Shown piece after piece: positions 22,955-31,813 of a DNA stretch of 35,554 nucleotides. A program made the translations under genes and the position numbers. The DNA lies in IMG/VR virus record IMGVR_UViG_3300028920_000173, positions 1 to 35,554 of that record. One strand, 5' to 3'. The notes beneath the pieces were generated by a model that was not told the origin of the DNA, ran no database searches, and saw nothing but the letters and a program-made list of their open reading frames with translations. Within the stretch, counting starts at the first letter, position 1. Each line of letters starts with the position of its first letter. This DNA is from a virus.

Positions 22955-25882
22955 ATGGGTTCGGGAAATAATTACAGTCCATATATACAACTTTTTACAG
23001 TTTCCAATACAAGAATTCCGAAAGGATATGTTATAAATGAGGATGGAGACGGTTTAGCAGATACAACCAACGGCGTTTCGGGAATAGCACCTTATGATAT
23101 TGAAATTGGAGAGCCTATTATTGTAGTTAGAGATTATGAATTCACGGTTGGTTATGCTTCTGCTAATATAAATAAAAATTCTATTGTTACTGTAGATACA
23201 GATGGCAAAATAACTCCATATATAGGCGTTGGAGATAAAATAGGGTTAGCCACACAGTATATCGCAGCAGATACTTACGGCAAAATTTATACTTTTCCTA
23301 TTTTCAGAATTTCAAGCTCTGGCGGTGCTGGATCTACTGCTTTTTTAGGTCTGGACGACACCCCAAGTTCTTATGTAGGAGATGGTGGTAAAACATTAGT
23401 CGTTAATGCAGCAGAGGATGCGGTAGAATTTGTAGCTACTCCATCAGGAGAGAATAATACCGCTTCCAATATTGGAACATCGGGTGTAGGTTTATTTGAT
23501 GGAAAAGTTGGTATTGATTTACAATTTAAAAATATTAATTCGGTTCAATCATCTATAAGCCTCACTGATGATGTGGTTAATAATGAAGTAGATTTGGATG
23601 TAGATATAAACTCACTTTCTTTAAAATCTGATTTAATTTTAGCTGATGAATTTATAATAAGTGATACTGAAGATACAAATTTATTAAAAAAGACAAATTT
23701 ATTTTCTATACAAAAAGATAATATTATTACAGTAACGGAATTAGATTTTTCAGGCGGCGAATACACTGTTCCTGCGGCGGATATGGGAAAATTCATAATC
23801 GTAGATTTGGCTGCAAGTGCGGGCGATAGAACTATAAAAATTCAAAATGCTTCTTCTGCTACAAAAGGTTTATCTACTATAATCGCATATTGTAATGGGT
23901 CTGTTAATTTAACTATTACAACTGTCGGTGGTACGCAATTGATTTGTAGTCTCACTTCCCAAGAATTTAAAAAGAGTTTAGAAGCAATAACCGTTACTGA
24001 TAACGAAACCGAATATATAATAAAGCAAGATAGTCGTATTAATAAGAATTCGGTTGATGTTTTGGCTTGGAATGAAGGCGTTACAGAGGTTTTGACATTA
24101 GAAGATGAAAGCAAACATTTTTTTAGCAGTACTAAACTTAGTGGAAGCAGTATAACAAAAAATGAAGTTGCGGGAACTGTCGATATCGCACAAGGGGAGT
24201 GGTATTTAAGATCAACAGATACTTTGGATGGTGATCTTAAACCCGCCGTTGTATCAGCCACATCTGGTCTGTCTATACCTAACAATAGTACTCGTTATAT
24301 AATAGCCGATTATAATGCTGGAACACCAAACCACAATATAGCATCTGACATCGACACTATCCCGTGTCAATCTACTTGTGTTGATGCTGTTGTAAGTCGA
24401 GTTAATAGCAATCTGGATGTTGTGGAGTTAGGCAATTACGCTGTCGATTTTTTTGGAAGATATGCACGTAAAGAGGCTGCAACTAATTGGTTTGAATATG
24501 GCGGCGGTTTACAATTAAGCGACGAAGGGAGTAGGCAATTCAAACTTACGGCTGGTGCTTTATACATAGGAATTAAGCGGTTTGATATCCCTGAATTCGA
24601 TATGACTGGTTCTGATACATTTACTTATTATTATAGGGATGGTTCTGGGGGTTGGACAGAACAAACAGCACAAACACAAATTAATAATACACAGCATGAT
24701 GATGGTTCTGGAGTATTACGAACAGGAACTACGGGTAAATTTTACACTCACCACATTTATGTTAGAGTTAATTCACCGACGGAATTAGCAGTTATTTTTC
24801 CTCAAACGGAATATGAGACACTTTCAGAAGCGAGGGCAAATTCAGGTATTCCTGGTGTTGTGCCTTCATTTGGTAATTCTTTTTCAACCGGACGATTTGT
24901 AGGAACAATAATAACAAGATATAATACTGTGCCTATGGAAGCAAGAACACCGTTTGGCGAAGTTTTAACCTGTTCTACTCCTATCGAACATAATGACTTA
25001 AGTGCTATTCAGCTGGCTAATACATCTGTTACTTACGGACATATAGACGACCAAGCACAAAGTATTTATGGTTTAAAATCTTTTAATGACGGAATAGCCA
25101 CTAAAGGCTCTGCGACGGCACCTTTGTCTGTTTTAGCTAACGATGTTGGTGCCACAAGTGCTTATCTGATTGGTCGAACTGCGGACGATTTATCTAATGT
25201 CTATTTTAGGAATAACGCTAACACTTCTTCAACTGGTGCTATAGAAGGCGGAGATGGTACTTTACGATTTTATTATAGCGATGGAACTCTTACAGAAGGC
25301 ATTAGGCTTGATGATAATGGTAGAGTAGGAATAGGAAGAATACCCACAACAAATGCTTTAGAAGTAGAAGGAACAATTGGAGCTACAAATGCTTTTAACA
25401 CAGGGTCGGCTGCGCCGGGTACGAGTAGTTATGGAACACTTATAAGATCTTCTGATCCTTTTTTATGTTCTGTTGAAACTACAAGTGCGGTTGCTCCTTA
25501 TAAAATCGCTCATTTTTATGGGGATCAAGGACAGATGATTATTCGTGGAGATGGCGATATAGAAAACACTAACGGGAATTACGGCACTATTTCGGATAAA
25601 AGACTAAAAGAGAATATCACACCGGCAAGAAGGAATTATCTTGATGATTTAATGCGATTGGAATTAGTTAATTTTAATTTTAAAGGTAAAACTCAAAAAA
25701 ATATTGGTTTAATTGCTCAGGATGTTGAAAAGATATTCCCTTCTTTAGTTAAAACGGGTTCGTGCATGGAAGATGGCATTAAAGATAAAAAGACAATTAA
25801 ACAATCTATTTTTATTTATTTACTTATAAGTGCTGTTCAGGAACTTAATAAAAAAATTGAAAACTTAGAGGCTAAAAAATGA
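22955..25882 (+). CDS. Head fibre with S74 intramolecular chaperone
   Basis: A 975-residue fibre. Residues about 20-118 align with the decoration protein at 19872 (VSGIAPYDIEIGEPI against IKGIAAADLEIGDEV; TDGKI against DDGKL), so this end probably docks on the capsid lattice. The middle is beta-rich with Ser/Thr/Gly-rich segments. The C-terminal 95 residues are an S74 chaperone: SDKRLK with Ser880 and Lys885 at the positions of the endosialidase Ser-Lys pair, then IGLIAQDVEKIFP. S74 domains trimerise the fibre and cut themselves off. The gene lies between portal and connector, among head genes, not after the tape measure. It may bind the cell surface or polysaccharide. Confidence 0.8.
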   Translation: MGSGNNYSPYIQLFTVSNTRIPKGYVINEDGDGLADTTNGVSGIAPYDIEIGEPIIVVRDYEFTVGYASANINKNSIVTVDTDGKITPYIGVGDKIGLATQYIAADTYGKIYTFPIFRISSSGGAGSTAFLGLDDTPSSYVGDGGKTLVVNAAEDAVEFVATPSGENNTASNIGTSGVGLFDGKVGIDLQFKNINSVQSSISLTDDVVNNEVDLDVDINSLSLKSDLILADEFIISDTEDTNLLKKTNLFSIQKDNIITVTELDFSGGEYTVPAADMGKFIIVDLAASAGDRTIKIQNASSATKGLSTIIAYCNGSVNLTITTVGGTQLICSLTSQEFKKSLEAITVTDNETEYIIKQDSRINKNSVDVLAWNEGVTEVLTLEDESKHFFSSTKLSGSSITKNEVAGTVDIAQGEWYLRSTDTLDGDLKPAVVSATSGLSIPNNSTRYIIADYNAGTPNHNIASDIDTIPCQSTCVDAVVSRVNSNLDVVELGNYAVDFFGRYARKEAATNWFEYGGGLQLSDEGSRQFKLTAGALYIGIKRFDIPEFDMTGSDTFTYYYRDGSGGWTEQTAQTQINNTQHDDGSGVLRTGTTGKFYTHHIYVRVNSPTELAVIFPQTEYETLSEARANSGIPGVVPSFGNSFSTGRFVGTIITRYNTVPMEARTPFGEVLTCSTPIEHNDLSAIQLANTSVTYGHIDDQAQSIYGLKSFNDGIATKGSATAPLSVLANDVGATSAYLIGRTADDLSNVYFRNNANTSSTGAIEGGDGTLRFYYSDGTLTEGIRLDDNGRVGIGRIPTTNALEVEGTIGATNAFNTGSAAPGTSSYGTLIRSSDPFLCSVETTSAVAPYKIAHFYGDQGQMIIRGDGDIENTNGNYGTISDKRLKENITPARRNYLDDLMRLELVNFNFKGKTQKNIGLIAQDVEKIFPSLVKTGSCMEDGIKDKKTIKQSIFIYLLISAVQELNKKIENLEAKK

Positions 25883-26028
25883 AAGAATTTGAGTTAAAAT
25901 TAACAGAAAATGAACTTAATTATGTGTTCTCATTACTTAGTGAGAAACCATTTAAAGAAGTTTACAGTTTAATTAATAAAATTCAAAATCAATTTATAAA
26001 ACAACAGGAGGAAAAAAATGGCAGTTGA
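25879..26028 (+). CDS. Small conserved phage protein, 49 aa
   Basis: ATG 25879 overlaps the fibre stop (ATGA). The product MKEFELKLTENELNYVFSLL ends at TGA 26026-26028, 11 bases into the next gene. The pattern FxLTxxELNxxLxxLxxxPFKEVYxLIxKIQxQ is one I associate with small conserved proteins of tailed phages, often close to tail genes, with no known function. Overlaps on both sides support translation. Confidence 0.65.
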   Translation: MKEFELKLTENELNYVFSLLSEKPFKEVYSLINKIQNQFIKQQEEKNGS

Positions 26029-26338
26029 TCCAACAAGTTTTTATATCTCTCAAACAGAGATAGACGCAAGAATTGACACATTAGTGAGTGGTTTACATAC
26101 TAAGATAGATGCAGCAGCTTTACTTTTAACAGAAGATAGTAACGGTTTTGTATCTGTTACAAGCGGTTCAGCAAGTCAATTCAATAACAATTTAAATTTA
26201 ATTAAAAATGATTTTAAATGGTATAAAGATTTGAGTAATTTAGGTGAAGTCTTTCGTTTGAAAGGAGCTTATGCTGATGACTACTCTTATTCGGCAAAAG
26301 AATGTTATATTTTAGATAAAGCGGAGGCACAGCAGTAA
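26018..26338 (+). CDS. Hypothetical virion-module protein, 106 aa
   Basis: AGGAGGAAAAAA precedes ATG 26018, a strong ribosome-binding site. The N-terminus MAVDPTSFYISQTEIDARIDTL and the middle are helical; Tyr and Asp are frequent, and there is no signal or membrane segment. The family is not recognised. The strong site and position among head genes suggest an abundant structural or assembly protein. It ends where the next gene begins (TAATG). Confidence 0.65.
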   Translation: MAVDPTSFYISQTEIDARIDTLVSGLHTKIDAAALLLTEDSNGFVSVTSGSASQFNNNLNLIKNDFKWYKDLSNLGEVFRLKGAYADDYSYSAKECYILDKAEAQQ

Positions 26339-26577
26339 TGAATAAATTTTTACTTATAATTATGATTATTTTATGTGTTTTTTCTATCGCAACTGTGATT
26401 ACGGCACAAGATACAAATAGTGAAGATACAGAAGAGACTGAAAACTTTTTCGATTGGAAAGAGATTATTGGTTATATAATATCTATTATTGTCATAATAG
26501 CGACTCAAATTTTTGGAATAAAAATTGGATTTGATAATAAAAAAAGATTAACAGAATTAAATTCTAAGATAGGTTAA
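26338..26577 (+). CDS. Small membrane protein, holin candidate
   Basis: A 79-residue protein with two hydrophobic segments: residues 4-22 (FLLIIMIILCVFSIATVIT, followed by AQD, resembling a signal-peptide end) and about 46-64 (IGYIISIIVIIATQIFGIK). Between them is an acidic region (NSEDTEETENFFDW), and the tail is charged. Size and topology fit a class II holin, or a one-pass protein after signal cleavage. No endolysin is seen in this window, so a lysis role is only a suggestion. Its start overlaps the previous stop. Confidence 0.6.
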   Translation: MNKFLLIIMIILCVFSIATVITAQDTNSEDTEETENFFDWKEIIGYIISIIVIIATQIFGIKIGFDNKKRLTELNSKIG

Positions 26578-26580
26578 CAT

Positions 26581-26955
26581 ATGTATTGTAGTATAGAAGA
26601 TGTTAAAAGATACGATTATAACGACATAACAGAAGATGTTAATGATGATGAATTGTTAATACATATTGATATGGGATCGGCGGAAATTGATTATTATTGT
26701 AAGAGAACATTTGATGTAAACGCCGTCCCTTCTTCTGTTATGAAAGCTAATGCTTTATTGGCTATTTTGTTTTTAGATCGTACTTATAATGCTTTTACAA
26801 ATGCACAAATAAAAAGAGAAAAAATTCAAGAGATCGAAACTGAGTATTTTCAATCGAATTCGGAAGATACAAGTGAACGAATTCCGTTGTCTATAACAAG
26901 ATTATTAGATCCATACGTTAAACAAAACAAAAGTTTTTTTGTTAAGGAAGGGTAA
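26581..26955 (+). CDS. Head-tail connector (adaptor), gp6/DUF1320-like
   Basis: A 124-residue helical protein starting MYCSIEDVKRYDYND, the (Y/M)xxxxD(V/L) opening of gp6/gp15/Mu gp36-type connectors. Next comes HIDMGSAEIDYYCKRTFD, the pattern in which two helices are linked by a loop with conserved D-Y-x-x-R/K-T-F. It should form the ring beneath the portal. The place after head genes and before the neck and tail genes agrees. Confidence 0.72.
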   Translation: MYCSIEDVKRYDYNDITEDVNDDELLIHIDMGSAEIDYYCKRTFDVNAVPSSVMKANALLAILFLDRTYNAFTNAQIKREKIQEIETEYFQSNSEDTSERIPLSITRLLDPYVKQNKSFFVKEG

Positions 26956-26959
26956 GAAC

Positions 26960-27181
26960 ATGAGCAAAGATTTTATTTTTGAAAAAGAAGAAAAAAAAGA
27001 AGAAAAAAAGAAAGAAAATAAACAAAAAAAATATTTAATTACAGGAATTAAATCTTTTTCTTATAGGAAAAAAAATAAAACTTTTTCTATAAAAAAGGGA
27101 GAGAGCAAAGAAATCGACGATAACTTATATAAGGAATTAAAAAAAATTAAAAATTTCCAATTTTTAGTAATGGAAAAATAA
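26960..27181 (+). CDS. Small Lys-rich protein, 73 aa
   Basis: I start it at ATG 26960, with GGAAGG about 8-14 bases upstream; the TTG at 26939 is less likely. Its N-terminal third is a Lys/Glu tract (EKKEEKKKENKQKK) like the tail of the gene at 22677. The rest (YLITGIKSFSYRKKNKTF...) looks like a small beta domain, as in some head-tail joining or tail proteins. Function unknown. Its stop shares one base with the next start. Confidence 0.55.
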   Translation: MSKDFIFEKEEKKEEKKKENKQKKYLITGIKSFSYRKKNKTFSIKKGESKEIDDNLYKELKKIKNFQFLVMEK

Positions 27182-27498
27182 TGAACGAAACTTTATTTAA
27201 TAACAGGAAGCAGTTAATTACGATTAACAATTCTTTTAACATATATGCGATTGAAGTAAGAGGGAGCGGGCTTTTTTTTATGCCGAATGATAGAATTGGT
27301 GAAAATTCGGATAAAAAATATTTTTACATTAAGTTGGAAGATAAAGATTTGATTAATATAGAAGATGAAATCACAAGTTTAACGGATAATCTGTATCTAA
27401 TAGAGAAAATAGATGATAATAATGCTGTTTTTACAGGTTTAGTTAGAATAACAGCACAAAGTAGGAAAATGTTAAACACGGGACATTATGGAATATGA
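27181..27498 (+). CDS. Probable head-closure (stopper) protein
   Basis: A 105-residue beta-rich protein. It lies between the connector and the gpG-like gene, the place of the head-closure (stopper) protein in most tailed phages, and its size and beta character fit. I recognise no motif, so the call rests on synteny. It overlaps both neighbours by a few bases. Confidence 0.5.
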   Translation: MNETLFNNRKQLITINNSFNIYAIEVRGSGLFFMPNDRIGENSDKKYFYIKLEDKDLINIEDEITSLTDNLYLIEKIDDNNAVFTGLVRITAQSRKMLNTGHYGI

Positions 27499-27956
27499 TT
27501 AATATACAAATTGATAAAAAAAAATTAACATCTTATTTAACTCGACTGATAAAATATTTTGACAGTAAACAACTAAAAACTTTATCTAAAATTGGAGATA
27601 GGAATACGATTAATACTTTACAAAGACTTAACATTACAAAAAAAACTCCAGATGGAAGCCCGTTCGCTCCTCTATCGCCAAAATATGCGGAGTGGAAAAT
27701 TAAAAAATTTGGTTCTGCTAATATTGGTATATTAAGCGGTAGGATGAGAAATTCCTTAGGTTTTAGTGTAATGAATGAAGGAAAAGAAAAAATAATAAAT
27801 GTTTACAATGTTGCTTTTAATTCTAAAGGTTTCCCTTATCCTTATGTATTTCAAGAAGGAAGTGTAAAACAACCCGATAGACCGTTTATGGGTTTTTCAG
27901 AGAGGGAAAGTAATATCTATGTGGATTGGTTAATGGAAGGAATTAAGAATGCCTGA
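27495..27956 (+). CDS. Phage virion morphogenesis protein, gpG/HK97 gp10-like
   Basis: A 153-residue protein with the conserved pattern of this neck family: TPDGSPFAPLSPKYAEWK, then IGILSGRMRNSL, a middle FPYPYVFQEG, and the PDRPFMGFSE segment near the C-terminus. The family (PF05069 in my recollection) joins head and tail or completes the tail in Mu-like phages. It overlaps the next gene by 8 bases. This family is one of the strongest clues to the Mu-like character of the module. Confidence 0.82.
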   Translation: MINIQIDKKKLTSYLTRLIKYFDSKQLKTLSKIGDRNTINTLQRLNITKKTPDGSPFAPLSPKYAEWKIKKFGSANIGILSGRMRNSLGFSVMNEGKEKIINVYNVAFNSKGFPYPYVFQEGSVKQPDRPFMGFSERESNIYVDWLMEGIKNA

Positions 27957-28551
27957 AATTGATGATATAAAATTACAAAATATTTTTGATTTTACAGTAC
28001 CGGAGACACACGAAGAAGAAATATTAAAATATATTTATTCAAAATTAAGTGAATTAGGGTTTACTGAAACAAGTTATTTTCTTATTGATGATGAAGGCGT
28101 TTCTATACAAACATATAAAGCTGATATGTTGCCATTTGCTACAGTTGAAAATGATAATTCAGTATTCACAAAAATAGGAAATAAAAAAACTGAATGGAGA
28201 GAAGTGGTTAAAGTTAATCAATCTTTTATTGTTAGATTTTTTAGTAATGATATTAGACAACTTTTTACAATTAGAGAAAACTTTTTAAGATCGCTTGTTG
28301 ACTTCGGTTTTATGAGTGAAATAAGCAACGATAAGGCAGAAAATTATTTTTTCTTGGATATTGAAGCTGGCGGTCTTTTTAGTTATCAGAACATTTTTAA
28401 GATAAGGCAATTGAGAGCTTTGGCTTTCAAATTAAATTTTAAGTATAGAATTTTAAAAGAAGATACAGAACCGATTATAATTGTGGATGTCGCTCGTATT
28501 AATTCAGATCAACATAGCGACTTTGATTATGCGGTTGTGGAAAAAGATTAG
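27949..28551 (+). CDS. Probable tail terminator / tail completion protein
   Basis: A 200-residue protein with alternating beta and helical segments (FIVRFFSNDIRQLFTIRENFLRSLVDFGF). Its place between the gpG-like gene and the sheath is that of the tail terminator, which caps the growing tube and joins it to the head. No motif is diagnostic. The stop is 8 bases before the sheath start. Confidence 0.55.
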   Translation: MPEIDDIKLQNIFDFTVPETHEEEILKYIYSKLSELGFTETSYFLIDDEGVSIQTYKADMLPFATVENDNSVFTKIGNKKTEWREVVKVNQSFIVRFFSNDIRQLFTIRENFLRSLVDFGFMSEISNDKAENYFFLDIEAGGLFSYQNIFKIRQLRALAFKLNFKYRILKEDTEPIIIVDVARINSDQHSDFDYAVVEKD

Positions 28552-28559
28552 GAGGAATT

Positions 28560-30275
28560 ATGGCAATACAAGGTTTTCCTGCAGTTAATTTTACAATTAC
28601 AGGAAAAAAGCAAATAACACCTGCAAATTTATTTAAGTCAGTTCTTTTCTTATTGGAAGGACAAGACGGCTATATATCTGCAGTAACAGAAACTAAAACA
28701 GGGACAGGAACTGTAACACCGGATGGAGACGTTTATGCTGATCTTGATGTTATTATAGAAATAGTATTAGGCGGCGATCCAGGAACAGCTACTTTCAAAT
28801 ATAGCATAGACAATGGTGTTACATATTCGAGTACTATAACAACGGTTGCTGGTTCGGCTATGAGTTTAGATAATTATGTAACAGGCGAAAGCACAGGTTT
28901 AGAAGTAACATTTGGCGGAACAGGTAATATAGCAGGGGATAAGTTTGAATTTTTTGTTAAAGCTGGTTTCAGAAAGAATGTTATAACAAAACTTACTGCT
29001 AATGATTTTGACACATTAGTAACACATAAACAATCACAAGAGTATCTAAATGCTTTTTTTAATGCTGATTTAGAAGCGAGTGAATGTTACATGATAGCAC
29101 CACCGAACGATACAGCAGGAAGCATTACTGATACAACAGGAACAGTTTCGGGCGATGGTTCTATTGTTGTAGATGGCGATCCAAACCAAACAGCAGAATT
29201 AAAAATAGAATTTATTGAAAGTGGTGATATAGGAACAGCTACTTATTTATGGTATATCGACGATGTACAACAAAACAATACTCCTTTAACTTTGGCAGAA
29301 GTAGTATATTTTGACGCTCTAAATGTAACAGCTACTTTCACGGACGGTACACCTACAAGTAGTTTTGTAGCAGGCGATGTAAATACATTTGACTTAGTAC
29401 CTACAAGTGCTTCGAATATTTTATTAAGTTTGACTGACAGTGTAGCAACTTTAACGCCGACGATTTTAAATAATGTAAAAAATAGCAATTTGTTTACTCA
29501 TATTGTAATCCCAACATCAATTACAGCCGATGATCAAACTCGATTATCTTATTTGATAGATCAAAGAGAAGCTGTTAATAATTTTACTCAATTTGTAATG
29601 CAAGCAGAGGAAAGAGGCACATTATCGGTAAGTGCGTATGAGACGGCGTTACTGAATAAAATATTATATTTTAAAGATTACAGAGGTGCTATTACTTTAG
29701 ACTATCTCAACACAGGAACAGCGTTAAATCCTATATGGACGCCTTCGAGTGTACTTTTCGCACAAAGAATTGCGAATTTAGAAGTAAATGTCGATCCGGG
29801 TAAACGTTCTTTGGGTGCTATGGATGTATTAGCACGAAAAGATGAAGAAAATTTACAGTTGATTGAATTAGCTTTAAACAATGCTGGTTATATAGTAACT
29901 CGATACACACCGAACAGTAACGGAACTTTTGGCTATTTCTTTGAAAATTCCCATGTATTAAGCGAAAGCGATAGTTCTTTTGTGAATTATATAGATGTAA
30001 GAGCTTTCTATTACGCTTTATATATAACAGCTTGGAAACTTTATAATCAACTTAATAATTCTATCGCCGCAACAGACGGCGTTCTAAGTGCCTTAGGTGA
30101 GACAATCAACGGGCAAGTGAGTGATGAAATAGGAGATAAGGTAGAAAGTTATTCCTTTAGTGTGTTATCAACAGCGGCAGAATTTATAAGTAATGGCTAT
30201 ATAGATTGTGATTTAACTGTAAACGGGTTAAACTTGATTAAGAGATTTGATGTAAATGCTCAATTTGTAAATTAG
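28560..30275 (+). CDS. Contractile tail sheath protein with tandem inserted domains
   Basis: A 571-residue protein after TAGGAGGAATT. The C-terminal two-thirds fit a sheath: a Rossmann-like stretch (DDQTRLSYLIDQREAVNNF), NVDPGKRSLGAMDVLA, SSFVNYIDVRAFYYALYI, and a terminal beta strand DLTVNGLNLIKRFDV that would join the sheath mesh. The best family guess is the DUF2586 type. Residues about 45-136 and 190-286 are two copies of one beta domain (GDPGTATFKYSIDNG against GDIGTATYLWYIDD; AGDKFEFFV against AGDVNTFDLV), inserted near the N-terminus and likely exposed on the tail surface. A sheath makes this phage a myovirus. Confidence 0.78.
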   Translation: MAIQGFPAVNFTITGKKQITPANLFKSVLFLLEGQDGYISAVTETKTGTGTVTPDGDVYADLDVIIEIVLGGDPGTATFKYSIDNGVTYSSTITTVAGSAMSLDNYVTGESTGLEVTFGGTGNIAGDKFEFFVKAGFRKNVITKLTANDFDTLVTHKQSQEYLNAFFNADLEASECYMIAPPNDTAGSITDTTGTVSGDGSIVVDGDPNQTAELKIEFIESGDIGTATYLWYIDDVQQNNTPLTLAEVVYFDALNVTATFTDGTPTSSFVAGDVNTFDLVPTSASNILLSLTDSVATLTPTILNNVKNSNLFTHIVIPTSITADDQTRLSYLIDQREAVNNFTQFVMQAEERGTLSVSAYETALLNKILYFKDYRGAITLDYLNTGTALNPIWTPSSVLFAQRIANLEVNVDPGKRSLGAMDVLARKDEENLQLIELALNNAGYIVTRYTPNSNGTFGYFFENSHVLSESDSSFVNYIDVRAFYYALYITAWKLYNQLNNSIAATDGVLSALGETINGQVSDEIGDKVESYSFSVLSTAAEFISNGYIDCDLTVNGLNLIKRFDVNAQFVN

Positions 30276-30284
30276 GAGGACTAA

Positions 30285-30743
30285 ATGGCATCACCACAAA
30301 GTTTTAAGAATACAACTATTTTAATTGGAACAGAAGGAAATGTAAAGGAATATAACGCTTTAATTAGTGCTACAAGATCGGAAGTAAGTACCACACAAGA
30401 TAAATTTTATAATTATCGTGGTGAAGAATTGGAAACAGGCGGGGGCACTATTGAATACGGTGATATGACACTTGTTTTTGCTGAAAGAGAGTTTGATCAG
30501 TTAAGAATAGATTTGGGAGCTGTCGATGGAGACGGTTTCTATCTAAACGATTTGACTGATTATCCTTTCACAATGACTTTGAGAATAGAGCCTGACAGCA
30601 CATTCCCAACTGCTTCTAAAGAAACAGTGTATGAAGAATGTAGAATTAAAGGTTTTTCACATACAGAAATAGTAAAAGATAACGTTTATTTTACAACATC
30701 AACAACTATTTCAGTAAAAAATGTTAAGGAAAGACAACTTTAA
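30285..30743 (+). CDS. Tail tube protein
   Basis: A 152-residue protein with TAGGAGGACTAA before the ATG. It lies directly after the sheath, is all-beta, and has the layout of tube proteins (early TTILIGTEGNVKEYNAL, middle GGTIEYGDMTLVFAEREFDQL, late ECRIKGFSHTEIVKDNVYFTTSTTISV strands). It should polymerise in hexameric rings inside the sheath. Named from position and overall character. Confidence 0.7.
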   Translation: MASPQSFKNTTILIGTEGNVKEYNALISATRSEVSTTQDKFYNYRGEELETGGGTIEYGDMTLVFAEREFDQLRIDLGAVDGDGFYLNDLTDYPFTMTLRIEPDSTFPTASKETVYEECRIKGFSHTEIVKDNVYFTTSTTISVKNVKERQL

Positions 30744-30746
30744 TTT

Positions 30747-31217
30747 ATGGCAAATATAAAACAGATAACTAACAAAATGATAGATAAGATTAGAGGAAGG
30801 TTAAGCAATTCCTCTGATACTTATCTATTCATTAATTTAATACCATTTGAGGGAATAATATCTTTTCAAGAACCTGATATTGAAATTGAATATGAAAAGA
30901 TATACTCACAGCATAACACATCGCCATTAGCAATTGTTGAAAAAAATAGAACTATAGGTGATGGTTCGCTTACAATTTTAGAAAGTTCTCTTTTATTAGC
31001 AAAGGCAGAAGGTTATGCTTTAAATTCTGAAATGGTAATTACAAAATTAATTGCTGGCGACCTTGTTAAACAGGATTTAAGGCAGTTGAAAGTATATACG
31101 GGAGTAATCCCAAAAGCAGAAAGCAGAAGTGAATTAATGGAAGGTCATAACGCTTTCACAGTCGATGTAACGTTAGAGTTTACAAGAGAGCCTTTCATTG
31201 TCGCTTTACCTATATAA
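30747..31217 (+). CDS. Tail protein between tube and assembly chaperone
   Basis: A 156-residue protein starting MANIKQITNKMIDKIRGRL only 4 bases after the tube gene. It is mostly beta after a helical N-terminus and ends with VDVTLEFTREPF, a typical last strand of tube-like folds. It may be a second tube or tube-initiator-like protein; I do not recognise the family. Confidence 0.55.
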   Translation: MANIKQITNKMIDKIRGRLSNSSDTYLFINLIPFEGIISFQEPDIEIEYEKIYSQHNTSPLAIVEKNRTIGDGSLTILESSLLLAKAEGYALNSEMVITKLIAGDLVKQDLRQLKVYTGVIPKAESRSELMEGHNAFTVDVTLEFTREPFIVALPI

Positions 31218-31242
31218 AAATTAAACATTTGGAGAGTTAAAT

Positions 31243-31614
31243 ATGATTAAATTAAATGAAGAATTTATAAAAAAAGATGAAATTGAAGAAGCTAAACAAA
31301 AATTTAAAGATAATCCTAATAACAAGTTTAGAAGACTTGTTAGAGTGGAATTAAAAGACGAAAGCGATCCTGATATGTCTTTCGTAGGTTATTTTTCTAA
31401 TGCACAAAGAACACAGATGAAAAGACTAAGAGAAAAATTTCCTGATGACGGCGGCGAACAGAACTGCGAATTAGCGGTTATGAATGCTGTTTACCCAGAT
31501 AGACATGAAATGGCAGAATTTTCTGAAAATTATTATTTGATCATGATTAAAGCAGGATCGGAATTACTTAAAAATTCTGGATTAGAGACAGAGGGTAACT
31601 CAAAAAACTTATAG
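31243..31614 (+). CDS. Tail assembly chaperone (short, G-like product)
   Basis: A 123-residue charged, helical protein upstream of the tape measure gene. GGAGAG precedes the ATG. It ends at TAG 31612-31614, and the slippery heptamer A AAA AAC lies just before that stop, so a minor fraction of ribosomes should shift -1 and make the longer product. Chaperones of this type coat the tape measure and bring in tube subunits. Assignment comes from position, frameshift site and composition. Confidence 0.75.
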   Translation: MIKLNEEFIKKDEIEEAKQKFKDNPNNKFRRLVRVELKDESDPDMSFVGYFSNAQRTQMKRLREKFPDDGGEQNCELAVMNAVYPDRHEMAEFSENYYLIMIKAGSELLKNSGLETEGNSKNL

Positions 31615-31799
31615 AACAATATAAAGAAGAATGCCCGTTAACCGATCTGTTAATAATGAAATATTTAGGTTTTTATTTGAAAGAAAAATATGGAACGATT
31701 GACATTTTTCAAATTGAGTTATCCGACGATGAATATTTAAAGTTAATAGCATGGACGGAGGTATTAAGAGAAGAAAGTAAACTCTATCCAATTTTATAA
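31243..31799 (+). CDS. Tail assembly chaperone, -1 frameshift (GT-like) product
   Basis: After the slip at 31602-31608 the frame continues LIEQYKEECPLTDLLIMKY for 63 codons to TAA 31797-31799, giving about 185 residues. The second part has no ribosome-binding site and no start at its beginning; its first Met (MKYLGFYLK) is 19 codons in. The extension is acidic and helical, and it ends 14 bases before the tape measure ATG. This is the classic G/GT arrangement of tailed phages. Coordinates span both frames. Confidence 0.72.
31602..31608 (+). other. Slippery heptamer A AAA AAC for -1 frameshifting
   Basis: In the chaperone frame the codons are TCA AAA AAC TTA TAG, so the bases read A AAA AAC, an X XXY YYZ heptamer, followed after one codon by the stop. 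Slipping back one base joins the frame to the 63-codon extension. No strong downstream hairpin was seen by eye. Confidence 0.75.
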
Positions 31800-31813
31800 A
31801 ATTGAGAGGATTT

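Noticed and set aside
26939-26959. TTG start for the small Lys-rich gene
   Set aside because: GGAAGG precedes ATG 26960 at proper distance, and the TTG lies in the connector gene.
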